From: LMUY01 sp965199165
GTDB lineage: Bacteria; Pseudomonadota; Alphaproteobacteria; Acetobacterales; Acetobacteraceae
Length of the DNA stretch: 64,000 bases
Reading direction: 5' to 3'
NCBI GenBank assembly: GCA_965199165.1
Contig: OZ240681.1
Coordinates: forward strand, 3,224,001-3,288,000
Shown here piece after piece: positions 33,779 through 42,372 of this stretch (position 1 is its first letter; each line of letters opens with the position of its first letter). The notes beneath the pieces are model-generated. The model was not told where the DNA came from. It saw only the letters and a program-made list of their open reading frames with translations, and did no database searches. Position numbers and translations under genes: made by a program.

Positions 33779-34533
33779 GCCGTGCCTCCGGACAGCGAGC
33801 GTTGGAACAGGGCCAGCGTCCAGGCCATGCACTGCAGGAACAACGCCGGATCGTAGCGCGGCCCCTCGTCGCGCAGGAAGGCGTGGGCGCCGTTCACCTC
33901 GTGCCACTCGTAGCGGGCGGACACTGCCTCCAGCCGTTCGCGGATCGCCTGCCGCCCGGCGAACGGGACGTGCGGATCCTGCCGGCCCCAGACGAACAGC
34001 GCCTCGGCCTTCAGCTCACCCATCCGGACCAGGCTGTCATCCGCCTTGCCCGCGCCGAGCGTGCCGGAATGGATGTCGGTCGCGTAGAAGCAGGCGGCGG
34101 CGGAGACGGACGGCTCCAGCGCCGCGCGATAGGCCAGGTGGCCGCCGAGGCAGACGCCCATCGTCGCCAGTCGCCCAGTGCAGGCCGGGTGCCGCCGCAG
34201 GAAGGCGAGCCCGGCCCGGGCGTCGGCATCGAAGGCGGCGACGGGCTTGGTGGTTTTCAGTGCATTGCCGCGGTCGGTGCCAGCCTGGTCGTAGCGCAGC
34301 ACCGTCCCCGGCGGCTCGTACTCGTGGTAGACCTCCGGCACGGCCACGACGTAGCCCTGGCCCGCGAGCATGGCGGCGAGGCGGCGGATCGGGTCGGTGA
34401 CCTGGTAGATCTCGGACAACACCAGCACGCCCGGGAAGCGGCCGTCCAACGCAGGGCGGAACAGGTGCAGCCGCATCGGGTTGGCCGCCCCATCCACGGC
34501 CACGTCGGCGGTCTCGTCGCTGCGCAGGATCAT
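33775..34533 (-). CDS. Dienelactone hydrolase family alpha/beta hydrolase
   Basis: A 252-residue protein from ATG 34533. The nucleophile elbow is GVCLGGH with Cys in place of Ser, the acid is Asp in WGRQDPHVP and the base His in NGAHAFLRD, the Cys-Asp-His triad of dienelactone hydrolases. An Arg/Glu-rich region (VLSEIYQVTDPIRRLAAMLA) contains the conserved Glu that controls the Cys. These enzymes hydrolyse lactones in aromatic catabolism, but many family members have other or unknown substrates, and no ring-cleavage genes are present here. It is the first gene of the hydrolase/DUF1028/SLT unit. Confidence 0.88.
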   Translation of the reverse strand: MILRSDETADVAVDGAANPMRLHLFRPALDGRFPGVLVLSEIYQVTDPIRRLAAMLAGQGYVVAVPEVYHEYEPPGTVLRYDQAGTDRGNALKTTKPVAAFDADARAGLAFLRRHPACTGRLATMGVCLGGHLAYRAALEPSVSAAACFYATDIHSGTLGAGKADDSLVRMGELKAEALFVWGRQDPHVPFAGRQAIRERLEAVSARYEWHEVNGAHAFLRDEGPRYDPALFLQCMAWTLALFQRSLSGGTA

Positions 34534-34630
34534 GCCGCCGGTGATTGCCCGTCCGGCGCGCGGAGTCAAAGCTGCAACGCCGCCAATGCGGGGGCGTTGA
34601 GTCAGCGCACGGCATCCAGCAGGAGGCATC

Positions 34631-34972
34631 ATGGCCGCCCAACTTCAGACCTTCGAGCGCGGTGAGCTGAAGCCGGCGCGCCAGCGGGAGCGGGCTTCGA
34701 CCTTCGGATGGGTCCTTCTAGGCGCATTGCTGGCAGGCGGCGCGGCCCAGGCGCAGTCCACGCCCGACAGTTCGGGGCCGCAGACGGCGGTGCCGGCTCC
34801 AGCGCCGGGCGGCACCGCGGACGTCCCGGGTGGAAGTGCTCGCAACGGGGTCATCACGCCGCCGCCGACCGGGGGCACCATGCCGGTGGTCCCGCCGCCC
34901 GTCCCCGGACGCACGCCCGTCATCCGCCCGCCGGACACGACCACAGGCCCGCAGCCGGTGCAACCCAAATAG
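34631..34972 (+). CDS. Small proline-rich exported protein, unknown
   Basis: A 113-residue protein with a strong AGGAGG ribosome site before ATG 34631. A 25-residue polar leader precedes a hydrophobic segment (FGWVLLGALLAGGAAQAQS) with a plausible signal-peptidase site after AQA. The mature part is low-complexity Pro/Gly/Thr (PAPAPGGTADVPGG, PPPTGGTMPVVPPPVPG) with no Cys and no recognisable fold. Probably a periplasmic or envelope-associated protein; the strong ribosome site supports it being real. No family recognised. Confidence 0.65.
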   Translation: MAAQLQTFERGELKPARQRERASTFGWVLLGALLAGGAAQAQSTPDSSGPQTAVPAPAPGGTADVPGGSARNGVITPPPTGGTMPVVPPPVPGRTPVIRPPDTTTGPQPVQPK

Positions 34973-35040
34973 CAGGACCGCACGGCGCCCTCGCCCGATC
35001 ATCGCTCCGGCTGTAAGAGGAGGCGTGAAGAAGGGATGAC

Positions 35041-36054
35041 ATGATGGTGCGCAGGTTCCGGTCCCCGGTCGATCCCTATATCCTCCTGATGGTCGCGACG
35101 GTCGCGCTCGCGTCCGTTCTTCCCGCCGTGGGTCTCGGCGCGGTGGTCGCCAACTGGGCGGCGACGCTGGCGATCGGCATCCTGTTCTTCATGTATGGCG
35201 CCAAGCTGTCGCCGCAGGCCGCCCTGACGGGGCTGACGCATTGGCGGCTGCACGGCGTGGTGCTGGGCTGCACCTTCGTCCTCTTCCCCTTGATCGGCCT
35301 CTCGATGGGCTTCCTGCCGGAGCGCATCCTGCCGCGCCAACTCTACAACGGCCTGCTGTTCCTCTGCGTGCTGCCGTCCACCGTGCAGTCCTCCATCGCC
35401 TTCACCTCCATCGCCCGCGGCAACGTGGCGGCGGCGTTGTGCAGCGCCTCGGCCTCGAACCTCATCGGCATCTTCGCCACGCCGCTGCTGGCGGCGTTCC
35501 TCATGCACACGCAGAGCGGCGGCTTCTCGTTCGGGGTGCTGCTCGACATCATCACGCAGCTGCTGCTGCCGTTCCTGGCCGGGCAGGCGCTGCGGCCATG
35601 GATCAACGGTTGGCTCACCCGGCACAAGGCCCCGCTCAGCTTCGTCGACCGCGGCTCCATCCTGTTGGTGATCTACACTGCGTTCAGCGAGGGCGTGGTC
35701 AGCGGGGTGTGGCGCCAATTGGACCTCGCCGACCTGGGCGTGCTGATCGGGATGTCGACCGTGTTGTTGCTGCTGGTGTTGACGATCACCACGGCGGTCA
35801 GCCGCTACGTGCTGCGCTTCCCGGTCGAGGATGAGATCGTGGTGGTGTTCTGCGGCTCCAAGAAGAGCCTGGCGAGCGGACTGCCGATGGCGAGCGTGCT
35901 GTTCGCCGGATCACAGGTCGGATTAATCGTGCTGCCGCTGATGCTGTTCCACCAGTTGCAGCTGATGCTCTGCGCGACCCTTGCGCGCCGCTACGGCGCC
36001 CGCGCCGCGGTGCCGCCGGTCACGGACAGCCGGCTGGGCCTGGCGTCCAGCTGA
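35041..36054 (+). CDS. Bile acid:sodium symporter family transporter (YfeH-like)
   Basis: A 337-residue integral membrane protein with about ten hydrophobic segments, for example LLMVATVALASVLPAVGLGA, MYGAKLSPQAAL and LCVLPSTVQSSIAFTSIARG, followed by AALCSASASNLIGIF. The last two are the crossing-helix motifs of the SBF-like (PF13593) branch of the bile acid:sodium symporter family, the branch containing E. coli YfeH. The substrate is likely an organic anion but unknown. Tandem ATG at 35041. Same direction as ada, 88 bases upstream of it. Confidence 0.88.
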   Translation: MMVRRFRSPVDPYILLMVATVALASVLPAVGLGAVVANWAATLAIGILFFMYGAKLSPQAALTGLTHWRLHGVVLGCTFVLFPLIGLSMGFLPERILPRQLYNGLLFLCVLPSTVQSSIAFTSIARGNVAAALCSASASNLIGIFATPLLAAFLMHTQSGGFSFGVLLDIITQLLLPFLAGQALRPWINGWLTRHKAPLSFVDRGSILLVIYTAFSEGVVSGVWRQLDLADLGVLIGMSTVLLLLVLTITTAVSRYVLRFPVEDEIVVVFCGSKKSLASGLPMASVLFAGSQVGLIVLPLMLFHQLQLMLCATLARRYGARAAVPPVTDSRLGLASS

Positions 36055-36142
36055 ACCGTTCTGCGCCGGATTGCGGCGCAAGCGGCGGAGTGCGGCAGGG
36101 GCTGGCGCACGGCACGGTGTGGTGCCAGACCAGGAGCACGCC

Positions 36143-37210
36143 ATGATGCCATCCTTTGACACGGAGCCAGCCCGATGGGCCGCCATCCGCAGCCGCGACC
36201 CTGCCGCCGACGGGCGCTTCCTCTATGCGGTCGCCACCACGGGCGTCTACTGCCATCCCTCGTGCGCGGCACGCCCGGCGCGGCCGGAAAACGTCAGCTT
36301 CCATACCGACCGCCGCAGTGCCGAGGCCGCCGGTTTCCGAGCCTGCAAGCGGTGCAAGCCGGACCAGCCGCCCCGTGCGGAGCGCGATGCCGCCTTGATG
36401 GCCGAGGCCTGCCGGAGGATCGAGGCGGCGGAGGAGCCGCCGACGTTGGAGCAGCTGGCTGCCGCCGCGGGGCTCAGCCCGTTCCACTTCCACCGCCTGT
36501 TCCGTCGCATCGTCGGCGTCACGCCCAAGGCCTATGCCAGCGCGCGGCGGGCGCAGCGGGTGCAATCCGGCCTGCGTCTGGCCGGCACCGTGACGGAGGC
36601 GATGTACGACGCCGGGTTCAACTCCTCCGGCCGGTTCTACGAGGCGGCGGCGGGCTTGCTGGGGATGTCGCCCTCGAGCTACCGCGCCGGCGCGCCCGGT
36701 GAGGTGATCCGCAGCGCCGTCGGCCAGAGCACGCTCGGGCCAGTGCTGGTCGCCGCAACCATCCAGGGGGTGTGCGCCATCCTGCTCGGGGACGACGCCG
36801 CGGCCTTGGTACTGGACCTGCACGCCCGCTTCCCGCACGCCAGGCACGAGGCGGCGGACGCCGCGTTCGATGCCTGGGTGGCCCAGGTGGTGGCCCATGT
36901 CGACGCGCCGCGCGCGGCGTTCGAGCTGCCACTGGATATCCGCGGCACCGCCTTCCAACGCCGCGTGTGGGCGGTGTTGCGGGCCATCCCTGCCGGCGAG
37001 ACGCTCAGCTATGCCGAGGTGGCGGAGCGGCTGGGCACGCCGAATGCCGTGCGGGCGGTGGCAGGGGCCTGCGCCGCGAACCGGCTGGCGGTGGCGATCC
37101 CCTGCCACCGGGTGGTATCGTCTGGCGGCAGGATGTCCGGCTACCGCTGGGGCGTCCCACGCAAGCGCGCGCTGTTGGAGCGGGAGGCGTCAGCCAAAGC
37201 CCGAGCTTGA
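36143..37210 (+). CDS. ada: Bifunctional methyl-DNA repair protein and regulator Ada
   Basis: A 355-residue protein from ATG 36143 (a second ATG follows at once). N-terminal Ada zinc domain with the methyl-phosphotriester acceptor Cys in TTGVYCHPSC and the second zinc pair in RACKRCKPDQ; an AraC-type helix-turn-helix (LAAAAGLSPFHFHRLFRRIV); then the O6-methylguanine methyltransferase domain with active-site IPCHRVV and SGYRWGVPRKRALL. All key Cys residues are present, so it should both repair alkylated DNA and activate its regulon. Full length for the family. Followed 4 bases later by a palindromic repeat, then the convergent SDR gene. Confidence 0.96.
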   Translation: MMPSFDTEPARWAAIRSRDPAADGRFLYAVATTGVYCHPSCAARPARPENVSFHTDRRSAEAAGFRACKRCKPDQPPRAERDAALMAEACRRIEAAEEPPTLEQLAAAAGLSPFHFHRLFRRIVGVTPKAYASARRAQRVQSGLRLAGTVTEAMYDAGFNSSGRFYEAAAGLLGMSPSSYRAGAPGEVIRSAVGQSTLGPVLVAATIQGVCAILLGDDAAALVLDLHARFPHARHEAADAAFDAWVAQVVAHVDAPRAAFELPLDIRGTAFQRRVWAVLRAIPAGETLSYAEVAERLGTPNAVRAVAGACAANRLAVAIPCHRVVSSGGRMSGYRWGVPRKRALLEREASAKARA

Positions 37211-37213
37211 GGA

Positions 37214-37235
37214 CCCCTCCCACTCGGTGAGGGAG
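37214..37235. repeat. Imperfect CCCTCCC/GGGAG palindrome after ada
   Basis: An imperfect hairpin (CCCCTCCCAC-TCG-GTGAGGGAG) begins 4 bases after the ada stop in the 56-bp convergent gap with the SDR gene. It is a degenerate member of the palindrome family and may serve as a terminator. Confidence 0.5.
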
Positions 37236-37266
37236 AAGCAGACCTTCGATCTACAACCACCGCGCC

Positions 37267-37962
37267 TCAGAACAGGTCCTCGTGGCGCCAGTTGACCAGC
37301 AGTTCGGCGACGTTCGCGGTGCCGGGCAGGTGCAGCGCCATCTCGATCAGGGCGGCCACGTCGTTCGGCTGGCTCATCTGATCCCGCGCCACCCGTGTGA
37401 CATGGGCCGTCATGTCGGTGTCGACGAAGCCCGGGCAGACCGCCGTGGCGCGGATGCCGTGCTCCCAGCCGAGCCGCCGCACCTCCTGCGTCAGCGCCAT
37501 CGCCGCAAACTTGCTCATGGCATAGGACAGGTTGTCGTTGCGGACCCGCTTGCCGGACAAGGACGCGACGGTGACCACGCGGCCGGTTCCGCTGCTCACC
37601 AGATGGGGCCAGGCCGCCCGGATCAGCCGCATCGGACCCATCGCGTTCACCGCCCAACTCGATGCAAACGCCTCGTCCGCGTCGTCGAGCAGCGTTCCGC
37701 GGGGATTGATGCCGGCGGCATTCACCAGCGCGTCGACCCGGCCGTGCCGCTGCACCGTGGCAGCCACGAACGCCGCCGCGTCGGCCGGTTGGGCGGCGTC
37801 GTAGCGGAACACGGACAATCCCGGCCGGTCCGGGAGCGCCGCCGGCTGGCGCGCGCCAGCGCAGACCATGCACCCGGCCGTCAGCAAGCGGTCCAGCACC
37901 GCCCGGCCGATGCCGCGCGTCGCGCCGGACATCATGACGACGCGACCCTCTGGGCTCAGCAT
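37267..37962 (-). CDS. Short-chain dehydrogenase/reductase
   Basis: A 231-residue SDR from ATG 37962. It has the cofactor motif SGATRGIGRAV, NAAGINPRG (NAG motif), the catalytic Ser in VASLSGKR, YxxxK in LSYAMSKFAA and the PG motif in AVCPGFVDTDM. The classical SDR catalytic tetrad is complete, so it should be an active NAD(P)-dependent oxidoreductase; substrate unknown. Divergent from the single-domain response regulator with 86 bases between starts, and convergent with ada. Confidence 0.9.
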   Translation of the reverse strand: MLSPEGRVVMMSGATRGIGRAVLDRLLTAGCMVCAGARQPAALPDRPGLSVFRYDAAQPADAAAFVAATVQRHGRVDALVNAAGINPRGTLLDDADEAFASSWAVNAMGPMRLIRAAWPHLVSSGTGRVVTVASLSGKRVRNDNLSYAMSKFAAMALTQEVRRLGWEHGIRATAVCPGFVDTDMTAHVTRVARDQMSQPNDVAALIEMALHLPGTANVAELLVNWRHEDLF

Positions 37963-38048
37963 CTTTGCACCTCCTGGCCACTGTCGCGTCAGTGTGGGCG
38001 GTAAACCGTTCCGACGGAACCATTCGGCCCAGGCAGACTTCGCATTTG

Positions 38049-38453
38049 ATGAAACGCGCCGACCACCACCGCCTGATCCTGCCACGCGTGGTCGTTCTCG
38101 TGGAGGACGAGTTCCTGGTTCGCGCCTTGATGGCGGACGTCCTGACCGATGCCGGGTTCGAGGTGCGGGAGGCCGCGCATGCCGGCGAGGCACTGGCGAT
38201 CGTCCAGGCTGGGCCGGCAGCCGTCAGCCTGCTGTTCACCGACATCCACATGCCGGGAACGATGGACGGACTTGCCTTGGTCCACCACGTCCACGCGCAC
38301 TGGCCGGACATCCGGCTTCTGGTCGCCTCCGGCAAGGCCAGGCTCGGCCAGGCGGACCTGCCGCCGGGCTGCCATTTCCTGCCCAAGCCATACGACTTGC
38401 AGTCCACGGTCGACCGCGTGCGAGAGATGACGGTGCGCGGCTTGGAAACCTAG
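38049..38453 (+). CDS. Single-domain response regulator
   Basis: A 134-residue receiver with no output domain: acidic pocket in VVLVEDEFLVRALM, phosphoacceptor Asp in LLFTDIHMPGTMDG, Ser/Lys switch residues in LLVASGKARL and LPKPYDL. This form (VEDEFLVR...) is abundant in alphaproteobacteria and usually receives phosphate from an orphan kinase or acts in a phosphorelay. ATG 38049 is at the start of the receiver fold. It converges with an EAL phosphodiesterase gene 29 bases away. Confidence 0.9.
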   Translation: MKRADHHRLILPRVVVLVEDEFLVRALMADVLTDAGFEVREAAHAGEALAIVQAGPAAVSLLFTDIHMPGTMDGLALVHHVHAHWPDIRLLVASGKARLGQADLPPGCHFLPKPYDLQSTVDRVREMTVRGLET

Positions 38454-38482
38454 CTGCGCGTCTCCTGAGAAGCGACCATGCC

Positions 38483-39670
38483 CTAGGTCGGCCGGCGATC
38501 CGGGGGGAGGGCGGATTGCGCGGACCATGCCTCCAACCAGCCCGGCAGGGCAGATGCCGGCAATGCGCGGGCGATCAGGAAACCCTGCGCGTACTCCACG
38601 CCCAGGTCGCGCATCCGGTTCCACATCGCTTCGTTCTCGATCCCCTCGGCAATGATGCTCAACGAGCGCCGATGGGCGTTGTCCACCGTCCGTTGCAGGT
38701 AGCTCTGCGCCAAGCCGTCCGTCTGCGACTTCAGCACCACCTGTTTGTCCAGCTTCACCACGTTGAACGGCAGGTCGAACAAATTGAGCTGGTTCATCAT
38801 GTCCGGACCCATGTCGTCGATCGCGACGCGGTAGCCAGCGGCCCGCCAAAGCTCCAGCGCCATGGCCAGCCCGCCAAGGTCGCTCACGGGCCGGCTCTCG
38901 GTCAATTCGATCAGCAGGCGTTCGACGGGGATCCGGTGATGCGCCCGGTGCGCGTCGATCCTGGTGAGCGCCTCCGGGAACAGCAGCACGTCGAGCGGCA
39001 GGTTGATGGTGACGAACAGGCCGTGCTGTTCGAGGAATGCGGGATCGATCGCGCCCATGGCCGCCTGCGCCACCGCTTCCGTCAGCCGCAACGACAGGCC
39101 AGCCTTCTCGATCTGCGGGATGAACAGGTCCGGACTGATCACCCCGCGATCCGCATGGCGCAGCCGCGCCAAGGCTTCCATGCCGACGGCTTGCCGATCC
39201 GACAGCCGTACGATCGGCTGGAAACGGCATTCCACATCGCCGGCGCTGAAGGCGAGCGCGATGTCCGACGTCGTGAGGGCCTCGCTGCCGGCGACATCCA
39301 GGGCCGCTTGCGGATGCAGCTTGTCCGCCAGGTCGGCCGGGGTGTTGGCGTGCGACACGGAACGGCGCTCGGCAAGACCGCCCGCTTCGCCCAGGAGGAT
39401 CAGCTCGACCTGGGACCCGATCTCGCCGGAGGTGACGCCCAGCAGGTCGCGGGCATAGGGGCCAGCGGCGGCCGGTTCCAGCAACAGGTGTGAAAAGCAA
39501 TGGTTGGGGGTGACCAGGCGGTTGAGCGCGTCCGTCGGCGACTCGGCAAGTTGTAGAGACTCGCCGGCGTTGCGGTCGATCGCGAGGCGGGCGGCGGCGA
39601 GCCAAGCCGGGTCGCTCGAAAGGAGCAGGACTTGCCGGGCTGGATGCAATGTCGTGCTGGAGCCTGGCAA
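38483..39670 (-). CDS. EAL-domain cyclic-di-GMP phosphodiesterase
   Basis: A 395-residue protein read from TTG 39670 (AGGA 8 bases upstream; no ATG is available near the N-terminus). The first 130 residues look like a degenerate receiver-like domain (ARQVLLLSSDPAWLAAARLA) without a clear phosphoacceptor. The EAL domain follows from about residue 145 and retains the metal and catalytic residues: MEALARL, Asn in TINLPLD, Glu in IELTES, Asp pair in AIDDMGPD (DDMG where DDFG is usual), Lys in VVKLDK, Glu in AEGIEN and Gln in AQGFLIAR. It should hydrolyse c-di-GMP to pGpG. No GGDEF domain is attached. Confidence 0.88.
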   Translation of the reverse strand: MPGSSTTLHPARQVLLLSSDPAWLAAARLAIDRNAGESLQLAESPTDALNRLVTPNHCFSHLLLEPAAAGPYARDLLGVTSGEIGSQVELILLGEAGGLAERRSVSHANTPADLADKLHPQAALDVAGSEALTTSDIALAFSAGDVECRFQPIVRLSDRQAVGMEALARLRHADRGVISPDLFIPQIEKAGLSLRLTEAVAQAAMGAIDPAFLEQHGLFVTINLPLDVLLFPEALTRIDAHRAHHRIPVERLLIELTESRPVSDLGGLAMALELWRAAGYRVAIDDMGPDMMNQLNLFDLPFNVVKLDKQVVLKSQTDGLAQSYLQRTVDNAHRRSLSIIAEGIENEAMWNRMRDLGVEYAQGFLIARALPASALPGWLEAWSAQSALPPDRRPT

Positions 39671-39767
39671 AGATTGATCCTAGGACGCTGCCGAGAGACG
39701 CTTTCCTAAACTTGCCACCGCCTCTCCGCTCCGTCGATAGGTTGCGAACAGTAACAACCAGATTTCC

Positions 39768-40736
39768 TCAGCCTCGACGGGCTGGTCCGATCGCCCGCTT
39801 GGCGGTGCCGGGCGCCTGCGCATCTCGCCGCAGCCGGTTCTCGCCCAGGAGCAAGAGGATGGGTGCCGCGATGAAGATGGAGGACGATGTTCCCACCACG
39901 ATGCCGAACAGCATCACCGCGGCGAAGCCGGAGAGCGACGACCCGCCGAACAGCGCCAGGGGCAGGCTTGCCAGGAACACCGTCATCGATGTCCCAAGTG
40001 TCCGGTTCAGCGTCTCGTTGATCGAGAAGTCGATGAGTTCGCGCAGCTTCATCGTCTTGTACTTGCGCAGGTTCTCCCGCACGCGGTCGTAGACCACGAC
40101 CTTGTCGTTGGTGGAGTAGCCGATCACCGTCAGGATCGCCGCGACCATCACGAGGTCGAACTCGATCCGGGTGACCACGAGGAAGCCGATCACCTTCGTC
40201 ACGTCCAGCAGCAGCGTCACCACCGCGCCGACGGCGAACTGCCACTCGAAGCGGAACCAGATATAGACCAGGATCATCAGCAGGCTGATGCCGAGAGCCA
40301 ACAGGCCATTGCGGAACAACTCGTCCGACACCGAAGCGGTGACGGCGTAGGTGCTTTGGACGACGGCGCCGGGTTGCGCCTCCTGCAGCGCGCTCCGCAC
40401 GCGTTCCACCATCTGCTCCGTCCCGGCCTCGGTGGGCTGCCGGTCCAGGCTGACCAGCACGTCGCGCGGGTCGCCGAAGCGCTGCAAACCGGCCGCCGAC
40501 ACCTGGTGGGAGGCGAACGCCGCTCGGATCCTGGCGAAATCCGCGCTGTCGGGCGTGCGGATTTCCATTGCGATCCCGCCCTTGAAGTCGATGCCCAGGT
40601 TCAGGCCGGGGTAGAAGGCGACGACCAACGAGAAGATCGACAGCACCGCGGACGTGCCCAGGCCGATGAAGCGGCCGCGCATGAAACGGATGCGCGTGCC
40701 GTCGGGCACCATGCGGAAGAGCGGGCGGAAGAACAT
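39768..40736 (-). CDS. secF: Protein translocase subunit SecF
   Basis: A 322-residue membrane protein with six helices and the SecF P1-domain motif LGIDFKGGIAMEI after helix 1, then LVYIWFRFEWQFAVGA, TVIGYSTNDKVVVYDRVREN and SINETLNRTLGTSMTV, all characteristic of SecF. Together with SecD it uses the proton gradient to complete Sec-dependent export. Starts 9 bases after the secD stop. Full length for alphaproteobacteria. Confidence 0.96.
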   Translation of the reverse strand: MFFRPLFRMVPDGTRIRFMRGRFIGLGTSAVLSIFSLVVAFYPGLNLGIDFKGGIAMEIRTPDSADFARIRAAFASHQVSAAGLQRFGDPRDVLVSLDRQPTEAGTEQMVERVRSALQEAQPGAVVQSTYAVTASVSDELFRNGLLALGISLLMILVYIWFRFEWQFAVGAVVTLLLDVTKVIGFLVVTRIEFDLVMVAAILTVIGYSTNDKVVVYDRVRENLRKYKTMKLRELIDFSINETLNRTLGTSMTVFLASLPLALFGGSSLSGFAAVMLFGIVVGTSSSIFIAAPILLLLGENRLRRDAQAPGTAKRAIGPARRG

Positions 40737-40745
40737 GCGGGATCC

Positions 40746-42302
40746 TTATACCGGCAGCAGCGCCGGACGCCGGGCGCTGTACCACCGCACCATCATCAGC
40801 CGGGCGACGACGGTGGCGGTGAACAGGGTGGTGACGATGCCGACGGTGATGGTGACGGCAAAGCCCCGCACCGGGCCGGACCCGAACACGAACAGCATCA
40901 CATGTGCCAGGAAGGCGGTGGCGTTGCTGTCGATGATGGTGCTGTAGGCCCGCCGGAACCCTGCCTCCAGCGCGGCGACCGGCTTGCGGTCCAGCTTGGT
41001 CTCCTCCCGGATCCGTTCGTTGATCAGGATGTTGGCGTCCACCGCCATGCCCAGCGTCAGCAGGATGCCCGCCATGCCCGGCAGCGTCAGCGTCGCCTCC
41101 AGCAAGGAGAGGATCGCCAGCATCATCAGCAGGTTGATGACCAGGGCCACGTTCGCGAACCAGCCGAACAGCCCGTAGAACGTCCCCATGAAGCCGACCA
41201 CCAGCAGGAAGCCCACGCCCAGTGCGATCGCGCCGGCGCGGATGCTGTCGGCGCCGAGTTCCGGCCCCACGGTCCGCTCCTGCACCACGGTCAGCGGCGC
41301 GGGCAACGCGCCGGCGCGCAGCAGCACGGCCAGGTCGGTCGCGGACTGGGCGGTGAACTGGCCGCTGATCTGGCCACGCCCGCCGGTGATCGGCTCGTTG
41401 ATGTTGGGCGCGGTCAGTATCTTGTCGTCCAGCACGATGGCGAACGGGTGGTTGACGTTGGCGGTGGTCACCTCGCCGAAGCGCCGGGCGCCGGCGCTGT
41501 CGAACACGAAGTTGACCACCCATTCCCCGTTGAGGTTGGACCGTGCCGGGCTCGCATCCGTCAGGCTGGCGCCGTCCACCTCCGCCCGGCGGCGGACCAC
41601 CAGCTTGCGGTTGGGGTCGTTCTCCATCGGCAGGATTTCGTCGCCCGGCGCGGCGGGGCGGTTCGGGTCCGCGCCCTCGTCCAGCAGGTGGAACGTCATC
41701 TTGGCGGTCGTGCCGAGCAGCTGCTTGATGCGGTCGGGGTCGTCCACGCCGGGGAGCTGGACGACGATGCGGTTGTCACCCTGCTGCGTGATCTGCGGAT
41801 CCAGCACGCCCGTGGCATCGATCCGGCGGCGGACGATCTCGATGGATTGCTGGACCGCGCCCGCGGCCCGGGCCCGCATCGCGGCATCGTTCAGCGTCAA
41901 CGACAACGAGCCGTCCGGACGCGTTGCGGCATCGAAATCCTGCGTGCCGTCCGGGTTGGCGGCTACGGTGCGCAGCACGTCGATGGCGGCCTGTGCCTGG
42001 GCCGGATCGCGCAGCACCACGGCGACCCGGTTCTCCCCCGGCGGCTCCGCCAGGCTGCGGTACTTGCCGGCGAGCGCCTGGCGGGTGCGGTCCGTGACCG
42101 TGTCCAGCCGCTCCTTGCCGAGCGCCGCCACGTCGACCTGCAACAGCAGGTAGGAGCCGCCCCGGAGGTCCAGCCCGAGATGGACGGTGCGCCACGGGAC
42201 CCAAGCCGCCGGCTGTGCCACGAGGTTCGGTACGCAGAGCAGGGCGCCCAGAAGGCACACGCCGACGATCAGCGCGGTCTTGGCGCGGCCAAAATACAGC
42301 AT
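40746..42302 (-). CDS. secD: Protein translocase subunit SecD
   Basis: A 518-residue protein with an N-terminal helix (TALIVGVCLLGALLCVPNL), the VHLGLDLRGGSYLLLQVD motif, a large periplasmic P1/P4 region, and the C-terminal membrane domain with TLPGMAGILLTLGMAVDANI and LINERIREE, the SecD signature. yajC, often upstream, is not seen; instead a class II aldolase gene lies 70 bases upstream on the same strand. Confidence 0.96.
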   Translation of the reverse strand: MLYFGRAKTALIVGVCLLGALLCVPNLVAQPAAWVPWRTVHLGLDLRGGSYLLLQVDVAALGKERLDTVTDRTRQALAGKYRSLAEPPGENRVAVVLRDPAQAQAAIDVLRTVAANPDGTQDFDAATRPDGSLSLTLNDAAMRARAAGAVQQSIEIVRRRIDATGVLDPQITQQGDNRIVVQLPGVDDPDRIKQLLGTTAKMTFHLLDEGADPNRPAAPGDEILPMENDPNRKLVVRRRAEVDGASLTDASPARSNLNGEWVVNFVFDSAGARRFGEVTTANVNHPFAIVLDDKILTAPNINEPITGGRGQISGQFTAQSATDLAVLLRAGALPAPLTVVQERTVGPELGADSIRAGAIALGVGFLLVVGFMGTFYGLFGWFANVALVINLLMMLAILSLLEATLTLPGMAGILLTLGMAVDANILINERIREETKLDRKPVAALEAGFRRAYSTIIDSNATAFLAHVMLFVFGSGPVRGFAVTITVGIVTTLFTATVVARLMMVRWYSARRPALLPV

Positions 42303-42372
42303 GCGGCCGGGTCACTCCAACAGGCGGATGTCTATGCCCAGCGCCACCAGGCGATGCAAGCCTCCGGTGCGC

